Positions 17,943-25,645 of a stretch of 64,000 bases of DNA are shown here, piece by piece (within the stretch, counting starts at the first letter, position 1; each line of letters starts with the position of its first letter). The DNA is from Collinsella sp. (GTDB lineage: Bacteria > Actinomycetota > Coriobacteriia > Coriobacteriales > Coriobacteriaceae): contig DXMJ01000004.1 in assembly GCA_019414265.1 (NCBI GenBank), positions 40,093 through 104,092 of the forward strand, given 5' to 3'. The notes beneath the pieces are model-generated. The model did no database searches. It saw only the letters and a list, made by a program, of their open reading frames with translations, and was not told where the DNA came from. Position numbers and translations under genes: made by a program.

Positions 17943-19440
17943 CCAGCGTAAGGCGGGCGCCCTCCTCGGCTACGCCAACATCCTCGCAAAGAACCTCGTC
18001 AACCTCGTCTACACGCCGATGCTACTGTCCTACGTGGGGCAGGCGGACTACGGCGTCTTCCAGAGCTCGAACTCCTTTGTCTTCTCGCTGACGCTCCTGT
18101 CCTTCGGCTTCTCCGAGGCCTACGTGCGCTTCTACACGCAGACGGTGGCGCACGGCGGCGAGCGCGACATCCGGCACCTGAACGGCATGTACCTCACGCT
18201 TTACGTCGCCGTCACAGCCGCGGCGGTCGCCCTCGGCATGGGCTTCTCCGCAAACGCCGGCGCGGTGTTCTCGGCCGGGTTCACCGAGGCGCAGGTCTCG
18301 CTCGCCCGGGAGCTGCTCGCCATCATGACGCTCAACGTCGCCTCGACGTTGTTCACCGTCGTGTTCAATTCCTACATCACGGCGCACGAGCGCTTCGTCT
18401 ACCAGCAGACCAGGCAGCTCGTCACCACGCTTGCGACGCCGCTGTGCGCCTGGGCCCTGCTGGCCGCCGGTATGGGGCCCGTGGGCGTTGCCCTAGCACA
18501 GCTCGCGGTGAACCTCGTCCTGCTCGCCCTCAACGCGCGCTACGCCATCGTCGTGCTGGGCATGCGCTTCGAGCTCAGGGGCGCCGACTGGGGCGTCATG
18601 CGCGGCATCGCCGCCTTCAGTGCCTGGATCTTCGGTAACCAGGTCTGCGAGATGGTCAATCAGAGCGTGCCCAACATCATGCTGGGGGCCATCTCGGGCG
18701 CGACTGCGGTATCGCTGTTCGCGGTGGCCGTGAACATCCGCCAGGTCTTCTACTCGCTCTCCACCACGATGTCGAACGTCTTCATTCCGAAGGTCAACCG
18801 CATCGTCGCCACCTCGGACGACAACGCCGAGCTCACTCGCCTTATGACGCGCGTGGGCCGCTACCAGATGGTACTGTTTTGCTGGGTGTACGGAGGTTTC
18901 GCTATTCTTGGGAAGTTTTTCGTGACGAGGTGGGCGGGCCCGGGCTTCGCCGAGGCCTACTGGCTCGTGCTCGCCATGACGCTACCCGTCATGGTGCCCC
19001 TCTGTCAGAACGTCGGCATCGAGATCCAGAGGGCCAAGAACATGCACCACGCCAGGAGTCTCGTCTACCTTGCGATGGCGGTCGGGAACGTTGCCTTCAC
19101 CGCCGCGGCCGCCCCGGCGCTGGGGCCGTGGGCCCCCGCGATCGCCTATGTCGTCAGCATCGTGCTCGGCAACGGACTGTGGATGAACTGGTACTACCAG
19201 AAGCGGGTCGGTCTCGACATGCTCTTTTTCTGGAAGCGGAACCTGCCGGTGCTGCTCGCCTGGGCTGCCGTCACCGTCGCCTGCCTCGCTGGCACGGCGG
19301 TCCTGCCCGTCAACGGATGGCCCGCGTTCCTCGAGTGGGGCGCCGTTTACAGCGCGCTTTTCGCCGTCGCCCTTTGGCTCGCCGTCCTAACGAAGGACGA
19401 ACGTATCGCGGTCGTCTCTCGTCTCCCGTTCCTTAGATAG
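17935..19440 (+). CDS. lipid-linked oligosaccharide flippase (Wzx-like)
   Basis: A 501-residue polysaccharide-exporter family protein with roughly 12-14 hydrophobic segments. The N-terminal sequence LGYANILAKNLVNLVYTPML followed by YVGQADYGVFQSSNSF is typical of MOP-superfamily Wzx proteins. It would flip the undecaprenyl-linked repeat across the membrane. GTG 17935 has GGAGG six bases upstream. The gene is G+C-rich, in contrast to the preceding five genes, which marks a cassette boundary near 17.9 kb. Confidence 0.87.
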   Translation: MASQRKAGALLGYANILAKNLVNLVYTPMLLSYVGQADYGVFQSSNSFVFSLTLLSFGFSEAYVRFYTQTVAHGGERDIRHLNGMYLTLYVAVTAAAVALGMGFSANAGAVFSAGFTEAQVSLARELLAIMTLNVASTLFTVVFNSYITAHERFVYQQTRQLVTTLATPLCAWALLAAGMGPVGVALAQLAVNLVLLALNARYAIVVLGMRFELRGADWGVMRGIAAFSAWIFGNQVCEMVNQSVPNIMLGAISGATAVSLFAVAVNIRQVFYSLSTTMSNVFIPKVNRIVATSDDNAELTRLMTRVGRYQMVLFCWVYGGFAILGKFFVTRWAGPGFAEAYWLVLAMTLPVMVPLCQNVGIEIQRAKNMHHARSLVYLAMAVGNVAFTAAAAPALGPWAPAIAYVVSIVLGNGLWMNWYYQKRVGLDMLFFWKRNLPVLLAWAAVTVACLAGTAVLPVNGWPAFLEWGAVYSALFAVALWLAVLTKDERIAVVSRLPFLR

Positions 19441-19448
19441 GGTCCATC

Positions 19449-20666
19449 ATGAATGATTCCGAGAAATCCCCGAGGGTCGTCTCGCTTGGCGACCGTTGCT
19501 GCGGCTGCGGCGCGTGCGCTGCCCGCTGCCCCAAGTCATGCATCTCCATGGAACCCGATGATTGTGGCTTCCTACACCCCACCGTCGACGCCTCCGGGTG
19601 CGTAGGCTGCGGGGCGTGCGACGCCGTATGCCCGGCGCTCAACGCCCCTGGGGAGGACGGGTGCGAGTTCGCCCTCTGGGCGAAGGCTCATGACGTCGGC
19701 TTGCTCGATAGATCGTCGTCGGGCGGCGTGTTCGGTCTACTCGCCGGTGACGCTCTCTCGCGCGGCGGTGTTGTGGCGGGCGCCGCGTGGACGGACGGTT
19801 GCCGCGAGCTTCGTCACGTGCTCGTGGAGGACAGGCCGGCGCTCGGCGCCGTTATGCGCTCGAAATACGTTCAGAGCGCGGTTGGCCGCGGCGTCTTCGA
19901 GGGCGTCCGCGCTGCCCTGCGTGAAGGCAGGCCGGCGCTCTTTGCCGGTACTGCATGTCAGGTGGCTGGCATGCGCTCATACCTGGGGAAACTCGCCGAC
20001 TCTGACCTCTTCCTCGGCGTCGACGTCATCTGCCACGGTGTTCCGTCTCCAGAGCTCTGGTCGCGCTGGGTCGACTACCGTGGTGAGGCCTTCGGGTCGG
20101 ACGTCTGCGACGTCAATATGCGGAGTAAGACAACCGGATGGTTGTCTTACTCCGCTATGTACAAGCACATAGCGGAGAAAGACAACACCGGGGACACCGA
20201 GTCCCAGATATTCGGCAAAGACTGGTACATGAAAGCGTTTCTGGCCAATGCGAGCCTTCGTTCGTCCTGTCTGGCATGTCCAGCAAAGCGCTCCAGCGGC
20301 GCCGATATCACGCTCGGTGATTTCTGGGGGTTCCAGAATACCCATCCCGAGGTCGACAACTCCAAGGGCGTATCTGCCGTCCTATGCAATACCGAGAAGG
20401 GCGTGCGGGCATTCGAGGCTATTTCTGGGCTTACTGCAAACGGTCCGGCGACGCTTGATGGGGTAATCGCGGGCAACCCTAGCCTCGTCCATTCTGTCAC
20501 GCCTTATCCAAAGCGCGACGAGTTCTTGAACGACGTGTCTGCCGGGCTTTCCATCCCAGATCTCATGGACAAGTGGGATTTCCGTCCCACTCTCTGGCAG
20601 CGTGTCCGCCGCAAGCTTGGTGGTATTAAACGACGACTAAAGAGACTCGTTGGAAGGAGAGCCTAG
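19449..20666 (+). CDS. coenzyme F420 hydrogenase beta-subunit-like Fe-S protein (2)
   Basis: A 405-residue second FrhB-like protein. Two ferredoxin clusters (CCGCGACAARCP and CVGCGACDAVCP) precede SSSGGVFGLLAGDAL, SKYVQSAVGRGVFE, FAGTACQVAGMRSYL and VDVICHGVPSPELW; CLACPAKRSSGADITLGDFWG closes the redox domain. The protein likely transfers electrons to or from a sugar-modifying partner. Codons 225-247 contain very long overlapping hairpins (20120-20187), in the same part of the protein as in the first paralogue. An acyltransferase follows without a gap. Confidence 0.85.
   Translation: MNDSEKSPRVVSLGDRCCGCGACAARCPKSCISMEPDDCGFLHPTVDASGCVGCGACDAVCPALNAPGEDGCEFALWAKAHDVGLLDRSSSGGVFGLLAGDALSRGGVVAGAAWTDGCRELRHVLVEDRPALGAVMRSKYVQSAVGRGVFEGVRAALREGRPALFAGTACQVAGMRSYLGKLADSDLFLGVDVICHGVPSPELWSRWVDYRGEAFGSDVCDVNMRSKTTGWLSYSAMYKHIAEKDNTGDTESQIFGKDWYMKAFLANASLRSSCLACPAKRSSGADITLGDFWGFQNTHPEVDNSKGVSAVLCNTEKGVRAFEAISGLTANGPATLDGVIAGNPSLVHSVTPYPKRDEFLNDVSAGLSIPDLMDKWDFRPTLWQRVRRKLGGIKRRLKRLVGRRA
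20120..20187 (+). repeat. overlapping 16-bp and 19-bp hairpins inside a coding sequence
   Basis: 20120-20135 pairs perfectly with 20140-20155 (16 bp, loop GGAT). Alternatively 20142-20160 pairs with 20167-20185: 11 bp plus 7 or more bp separated by one A-A mismatch. The two structures exclude each other because the middle arm is shared; the motif GCGGAGTAAGACAAC occurs as direct, inverted and near-direct copies. Confidence 0.9.
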
Positions 20667-21620
20667 ATGGCCAAGGATCGCTACCTTCAAGCTCTTCGTG
20701 GGCTTGCGATTTCCGCAGTGGTGCTTATCCACTGTCTTCCTCAATGTGCCGCGTCGGTCGCCATTCGCCCATTCCTCAACTTTTCTGTTGCGTTGTTCTT
20801 GTTTTTATCCGGTGTTCTTACCGACGAGCGCAAATTTAATGCGGGGGGTCTTCGACGCCGCATTAGCAAGGTTGCCGGACCTTATGCGTTCTGGAGCGTT
20901 ATCTATCTTGCGGCGTTTCCCCCGCCCTTCATGGCGTCTGGGTTTCTGGCGTTCGCCGTGGGCTCCGTATCGGCTCAGATGTACTATCTATTGGTCTATT
21001 CACAGCTTGTGCTGCTTACTCCGGTACTGTTCAGGCTCCTTTCACGGCATAGGTTCTTTGTCTATTGTGTGACACCGGCTTGCTTGCTTCTAAGGGAGCT
21101 CGCTGCCGTTGCCGGTATCGCATTGCCTCTAATACAGGTTTTCTGCCCCATGTGGCTCATCTTTTATGTTTTCGGTCTCGACTGGAGGCGTTGGGCTGCG
21201 CTCATTGAAGGACGAACCACTCAGCTTGTTGCAGTGCTCTTTATATTTTTAATAATTCAGGAGGTCGCAGGCTTCTGGTGGTATTTGACTGGCGATTTCA
21301 ATATGGCCACAACTCAGCTTAAGCTCGGTTCTGCCGCGACCTCTTTAGCTGTGATCGCGCTTCTTATGGCGGTTCCGGGATCATTCAAGTCGCGATTATC
21401 TTCTACTTTGCTTGTTGACCTTGGGAACGCCTCTTTTGGAATCTACCTTTGCCATATACTTGTTCTCAAGGCCGTTTGGAAACTGCTTGGATTATTCGTC
21501 ATTCCACTTGGTGTTTCGACATTTGCTGTTTGGGCGCTAACTCTTGCCGGATCTTATTCGCTTGTATCACTTTGCGGTCGTTATTTGCCCGAACGAATTC
21601 ACATCATTGTGGGATTATAA
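20667..21620 (+). CDS. acyltransferase family 3 membrane protein
   Basis: A 317-residue integral membrane acyltransferase. The N-terminal RYLQALRGLAISAVVLIHCL holds the family's conserved R and H (LRGLAI...H). About nine further hydrophobic helices follow, among them FGIYLCHILVLKAVWKLLGL. Members O-acetylate or otherwise acylate exopolysaccharide sugars. It begins directly after the FrhB-like stop codon. It is the last gene before a 341-nt gap with a remnant ORF and the rml block. Confidence 0.85.
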   Translation: MAKDRYLQALRGLAISAVVLIHCLPQCAASVAIRPFLNFSVALFLFLSGVLTDERKFNAGGLRRRISKVAGPYAFWSVIYLAAFPPPFMASGFLAFAVGSVSAQMYYLLVYSQLVLLTPVLFRLLSRHRFFVYCVTPACLLLRELAAVAGIALPLIQVFCPMWLIFYVFGLDWRRWAALIEGRTTQLVAVLFIFLIIQEVAGFWWYLTGDFNMATTQLKLGSAATSLAVIALLMAVPGSFKSRLSSTLLVDLGNASFGIYLCHILVLKAVWKLLGLFVIPLGVSTFAVWALTLAGSYSLVSLCGRYLPERIHIIVGL

Positions 21621-21652
21621 ATTGATTTTCGATACTGGCGCTTTTCATAGCG

Positions 21653-21838
21653 TTGAAGCAAAGTGAGTCCATTACCAACATTTGGCACGCGATCATCGGT
21701 GAAGATACCGGACTTCCTGTTTTCGAACGAGAAGATGACTTTTTACTCAAAATGGCTGATTGGATTAACCAACCTGAAATAACCGGAATCAATCTCCCTT
21801 GGTCGAGCATTGAAAAATGGAAGGGGCAATTCAGGTAG
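21653..21838 (+). pseudogene. possible gene remnant between acyltransferase and rmlA
   Basis: A 61-codon frame starting at a TTG and containing TNIWHAIIGEDTGLPVFERE and MADWINQPEITGINLPWSS. It reads like protein but has no ribosome site and no recognisable family. It is probably the tail of a lost gene at a cassette junction. The rest of 21621-21961 shows nothing further apart from an A+T-rich stretch before rmlA. Confidence 0.3.
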
Positions 21839-21961
21839 CCATATTCCGCAGTCATTACCTTGCCTATTTCGTTAAGAATGAGGGGGTTTAGCAAAATAGG
21901 ATACCCAAGTCTTATTTATCACTCGATCTAAAGCGCATTTCGATTGTAGAGGACAGATTAA

Positions 21962-22861
21962 ATGAAAGGCATCATTCTCGCGGGCGGGTCCGGAACACGC
22001 CTGTACCCGCTCACGCTCGTGACCTCCAAGCAGCTGCTGCCGGTCTACGACAAGCCCATGATCTACTACCCGCTGTCCACCCTCATGCTGGCGGGCATCC
22101 GGGACATCCTGGTCATCTCCACGCCGACGGACCTCCCCAACTTCGAGCGCCTGCTCGGGGACGGCTCGCGCTACGGCGTGAACCTCTCCTACGCCGAGCA
22201 GCCGAGCCCCGACGGCCTGGCCCAGGCCTTCACCATCGGTGAGGAGTTCATCGCCGGCGAGCCGTGCGCCCTGGTGCTCGGCGACAACATCTTCTACGGC
22301 AACGGCCTTTCCCGCCACCTGACGCGCGCCGTCCAGAACGCGGAGTCGGGTCGCTCCACGGTCTTCGGCTACCACGTGGACGACCCCGAGCGCTTCGGCG
22401 TCGTGGAGTTCGACCGCAAGGGGAGGGCCGTCTCCATCGAGGAGAAGCCCGAGCGCCCCAAGAGCTCCTACGCCGTCACCGGCCTGTACTTCTACCCGGG
22501 CGACGTGGCCGCCAAGGCGCACAAGGTGGAGCCCTCCGCGCGCGGCGAGCTGGAGATCACCACGCTCAACCAGATGTACCTGGAGGAGGGGACGCTGTCC
22601 GTCGTGACCCTGGGCCGCGGGTACGCCTGGCTCGACACCGGCACCATGGAGAGCCTGCACGAGGCCGCGGAGTTCGTCCGCGCCGTGGAGCACTCCCAGG
22701 ACCTGCCCGTGTCCGTCCCCGAGGAGATCGCCTGGGAGAACGGCTGGATCACGACCGCCGAGCTCGAGGAGGCAGCGAAGGCCTACGGCAAGTCGGTCTA
22801 CGGGCGGCACCTGAAGAAGGTCGCCGCCGGCGAGATCGTCAACAGCCCGCGCGAGTACTAG
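21962..22861 (+). CDS. rmlA: glucose-1-phosphate thymidylyltransferase
   Basis: First enzyme of dTDP-L-rhamnose synthesis (glucose-1-phosphate + dTTP). At 299 residues it has the usual family length. It begins KGIILAGGSGTRLYPLT, the nucleotidyltransferase signature with the catalytic Arg, and continues with VYDKPMIYYPLSTLMLAGI, LGDNIFYG, EEKPERPKSSYAVTGLYFY and YAWLDTGT. Very G+C-rich compared with the upstream genes. Followed 12 nt later by rmlB. Confidence 0.96.
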   Translation: MKGIILAGGSGTRLYPLTLVTSKQLLPVYDKPMIYYPLSTLMLAGIRDILVISTPTDLPNFERLLGDGSRYGVNLSYAEQPSPDGLAQAFTIGEEFIAGEPCALVLGDNIFYGNGLSRHLTRAVQNAESGRSTVFGYHVDDPERFGVVEFDRKGRAVSIEEKPERPKSSYAVTGLYFYPGDVAAKAHKVEPSARGELEITTLNQMYLEEGTLSVVTLGRGYAWLDTGTMESLHEAAEFVRAVEHSQDLPVSVPEEIAWENGWITTAELEEAAKAYGKSVYGRHLKKVAAGEIVNSPREY

Positions 22862-22873
22862 GAGGAACCCCTC

Positions 22874-23893
22874 ATGTCCGAGATCTTCGAACCCAAGAAC
22901 ATCATCGTCACGGGCGGCTGCGGCTTCATCGGCAGCAACTTCGTGCACTACGTGGTGGACAGCCACCCCGACGTTCACGTCACCGTCCTGGACAAGCTGA
23001 CCTATGCCGGCAACCCCGAGAACATCGCGGGCCTGCCCGAGGATAGGGTCGAGCTCGTCGTCGGCGACATCTGCGATGCTGAGCTCCTCGATAAGATTGT
23101 CCCGGGCCACGACGCGATCGTCCACTACGCCGCCGAGAGCCACAACGACAACTCCATCGCCGACCCGGAGCCCTTCCTGCGCACCAACGTCGAGGGCACC
23201 TTCCGCCTGCTGGAGGCCGTGAGGAAGTACGGCGTCCGCTACCACCACGTCTCCACCGACGAGGTCTACGGCGACCTGGCGCTCGACGACCCGGCGAAGT
23301 TCACCGAGGAGACTCCGTACCATCCGAGCTCCCCGTACAGCTCCACCAAGGCGTCCTCCGACATGCTCGTGCGCGCCTGGACCCGCACCTACGGGCTTCG
23401 CACCACGATCTCCAACTGCTCCAACAACTACGGCCCCTGCCAGCACGTGGAGAAGTTCATCCCCAGACAGATCACCAACATCATCGACGGCGTCCGCCCC
23501 AAGCTCTACGGCCGCGGCGAGAACGTCCGCGACTGGATCCACACCGAGGACCACTCCTCGGCCGTCTGGGACATCCTGACCAAGGGCCGCACGGGGGAGA
23601 CCTACCTCATCGGAGCGGACGGCGAGAGGAACAACATCACCGTCCTGCGCATGATCCTGGAGGCCATGGGGCGCGACCCCGAGGACTTCGACTGGGTCGC
23701 CGACCGCCCCGGCCACGACCGCCGCTACGCCATCGACAGCACGAAGCTCCAGCGCGAGCTCGGCTGGAGGCCGGCGCACACCGACTTCGCCGAGGGGCTC
23801 AAGCAGACGATCGACTGGTACGTCGCCAACGAGTCCTGGTGGCGCCCGGCCAAGGAGGCCACCGAGGCGCGCTACCGCGCGCAGGGGCAATAG
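22874..23893 (+). CDS. rmlB: dTDP-glucose 4,6-dehydratase
   Basis: A 339-residue SDR-family enzyme, the second step of dTDP-rhamnose synthesis. The NAD-binding motif is VTGGCGFIGSNFVHYV; HYAAESHNDNSI, STDEVYGDL and the catalytic YSSTKASSDML (YXXXK) follow, with NCSNNYGPCQHVEKFIP typical of RmlB. Ribosome site AGGAGG precedes ATG 22874. It forms a tight operon with rmlA and rmlCD. Confidence 0.96.
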   Translation: MSEIFEPKNIIVTGGCGFIGSNFVHYVVDSHPDVHVTVLDKLTYAGNPENIAGLPEDRVELVVGDICDAELLDKIVPGHDAIVHYAAESHNDNSIADPEPFLRTNVEGTFRLLEAVRKYGVRYHHVSTDEVYGDLALDDPAKFTEETPYHPSSPYSSTKASSDMLVRAWTRTYGLRTTISNCSNNYGPCQHVEKFIPRQITNIIDGVRPKLYGRGENVRDWIHTEDHSSAVWDILTKGRTGETYLIGADGERNNITVLRMILEAMGRDPEDFDWVADRPGHDRRYAIDSTKLQRELGWRPAHTDFAEGLKQTIDWYVANESWWRPAKEATEARYRAQGQ

Positions 23894-23909
23894 GAGAGGG
23901 GAGAGAGAC

Positions 23910-25364
23910 ATGGCAGACATCGCATTCGAGAAGGACCTCTCCGTCGCCGAGACCGGCATCGAGGGCCTGAAGGTCGTCGACCTCGCCGTCCACGGCGACT
24001 CGCGCGGCTGGTTCAAGGAGAACTGGCAGCGCGCCAAGATGACCGCCCTGGGCATCCCCGACCTCCGCGTCGTCCAGAACAACGTCTCATATAACGAGAA
24101 GAAGGGCGTCACCCGCGGCATCCACGCCGAGCCCTGGGACAAGTTCATCTCCGTGGCCCGCGGCTCGGTCTTCGGCGCCTGGGTGGACCTGCGCGAGGGC
24201 AGCGCCACCTACGGGAAGGTGTTCACCTGCACGCTCGACCCGAGTAAGGCCATCTACGTCCCGCGCGGCGTGGGCAACTCCTTCCAGGCCCTGGAGGACG
24301 GCACCGCCTACACCTACCTGGTGGACGCCCACTGGTCCCTTGAATTGAAGAAGACCTACACCTTCGTGAACCTCGCCGACCCCGAGCTCGCCATCGAGTG
24401 GCCGATCCCGCTTTCGGAGGCGACCGTCTCCGAGGCCGACCTCAACCACCCGATGCTCAGGGACGTCGTCCCCATGGCGCCCAAGAGGACGCTCGTCACC
24501 GGCTGCGACGGCCAGCTGGGGCATGCGGTCCGCGCGCTGGCCGAGGAGCGCGGCGTGGCGAAGGACTTCGACTTCTGCGACATCGACACCTTCGACATGT
24601 CCGACCCGGACGCCTATTCGCAGTACGACTGGTCGCTCTACGGCACGGTCATCAACTGCGGCGCCTACACCGCGGTGGATAAGGCGGAGACCCCCGAGGG
24701 CCGCGCGACCGCCTGGAAGGCCAACGCGACCGGGCCGGCACTTCTCGCCCGCACCTGCGCCGGGCACGGCATCACGCTCGTGCACGTGTCCTCCGACTAC
24801 GTCTTCGACGGCACCGCTGAGGTGCACGACGAGGACGAGCCCCTCAGCCCGCTTTCCGTCTACGGCCAGACCAAGGCCGCCGGCGACATCGCCGTGGCCG
24901 GCTGCCCGCGCCACTACATCATGCGCAGCTCCTGGGTCATCGGCGATGGCCGCAACTTCGTGAAGACCATGAGGGGCCTGTCCGACCGCGTCGCCGACCC
25001 CGAGGACGGGCTCACGCAGGTCACCGACGTGGACGACCAGCTGGGCCGCCTGACCTTCACGCGCGACATGGCCGCCGCCATCTTCCACGTGCTGGGGACG
25101 CACGCCCCCTACGGGACCTATAACTGCACCGGCTCGGGTCCGGTCAGGTCATGGGCCGACATCGCCCGTGCCGTCTTCGAGGCCGCCAACGGCAACGGGG
25201 AGAAAGTGGTCCCGGTCAGCACCGCCGACTACTATGCGAATGCCGCCGGCCCCGTCGCCCCGCGCCCGGTCCACTCCGCGCTCGTCCTGTCCAAGCTCGA
25301 GTCGGTCGGGTTCCACATGCCCGACTGGGAGGAAGAGCTGGGGGAGTACCTCAAGACGCTCTAG
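23910..25364 (+). CDS. rmlCD: fused dTDP-4-dehydrorhamnose 3,5-epimerase / reductase
   Basis: A 484-residue two-domain protein covering the last two steps of dTDP-L-rhamnose synthesis. Residues ~1-187 are RmlC-like: DSRGWFKENW, the TRGIHAEPWDKF stretch with the catalytic His, and IYVPRGVGNSFQALED. Residues ~190-484 are RmlD-like: RTLVTGCDGQLGHAV, INCGAYTAVDKAE, HVSSDYVFDG and catalytic YGQTKAAGD. Separate genes are the rule in most bacteria; fusion is known from some Actinobacteria. Ribosome site GGAGAGGGGAGAG precedes the ATG. A strong terminator follows. Confidence 0.94.
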   Translation: MADIAFEKDLSVAETGIEGLKVVDLAVHGDSRGWFKENWQRAKMTALGIPDLRVVQNNVSYNEKKGVTRGIHAEPWDKFISVARGSVFGAWVDLREGSATYGKVFTCTLDPSKAIYVPRGVGNSFQALEDGTAYTYLVDAHWSLELKKTYTFVNLADPELAIEWPIPLSEATVSEADLNHPMLRDVVPMAPKRTLVTGCDGQLGHAVRALAEERGVAKDFDFCDIDTFDMSDPDAYSQYDWSLYGTVINCGAYTAVDKAETPEGRATAWKANATGPALLARTCAGHGITLVHVSSDYVFDGTAEVHDEDEPLSPLSVYGQTKAAGDIAVAGCPRHYIMRSSWVIGDGRNFVKTMRGLSDRVADPEDGLTQVTDVDDQLGRLTFTRDMAAAIFHVLGTHAPYGTYNCTGSGPVRSWADIARAVFEAANGNGEKVVPVSTADYYANAAGPVAPRPVHSALVLSKLESVGFHMPDWEEELGEYLKTL

Positions 25365-25386
25365 CCGCTATTAACTTTTCGAGAGT

Positions 25387-25417
25387 AAAAGCCGCCGCTT
25401 GTTAACGGCGGCTTTTC
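25387..25417 (+). terminator. terminator of the exopolysaccharide operon
   Basis: AAAAGCCGCCG (25387-25397) pairs with CGGCGGCTTTT (25406-25416), loop CTTGTTAA. It is the first strong terminator seen after loaP. The following 25418-25645 shows no gene. Confidence 0.9.
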
Positions 25418-25645
25418 TTATGCCTGGTGTATAGCCCCGCTGCAAAAAAAGCGGCAGATATCGCATGGTATACCGTAAGCCCTACAATTACGACCAGGTT
25501 CTTAGAAGAGGACCTTGCTTAATTAATTATTTACTACCGAGTTTAGATAAAACGCTAGAACCTGAAGCAAATGACCTAAGACCAGCTATTTGCTTACTGT
25601 TTTATCAACGACATAGCCGATAAAATCAAATGGCACCGGAATGGT

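Noticed and set aside
21872..24208. 778-codon minus-strand frame across rmlA-rmlB
   Set aside because: High G+C makes the antisense frame open. The plus-strand genes have all catalytic motifs; the minus frame has none.
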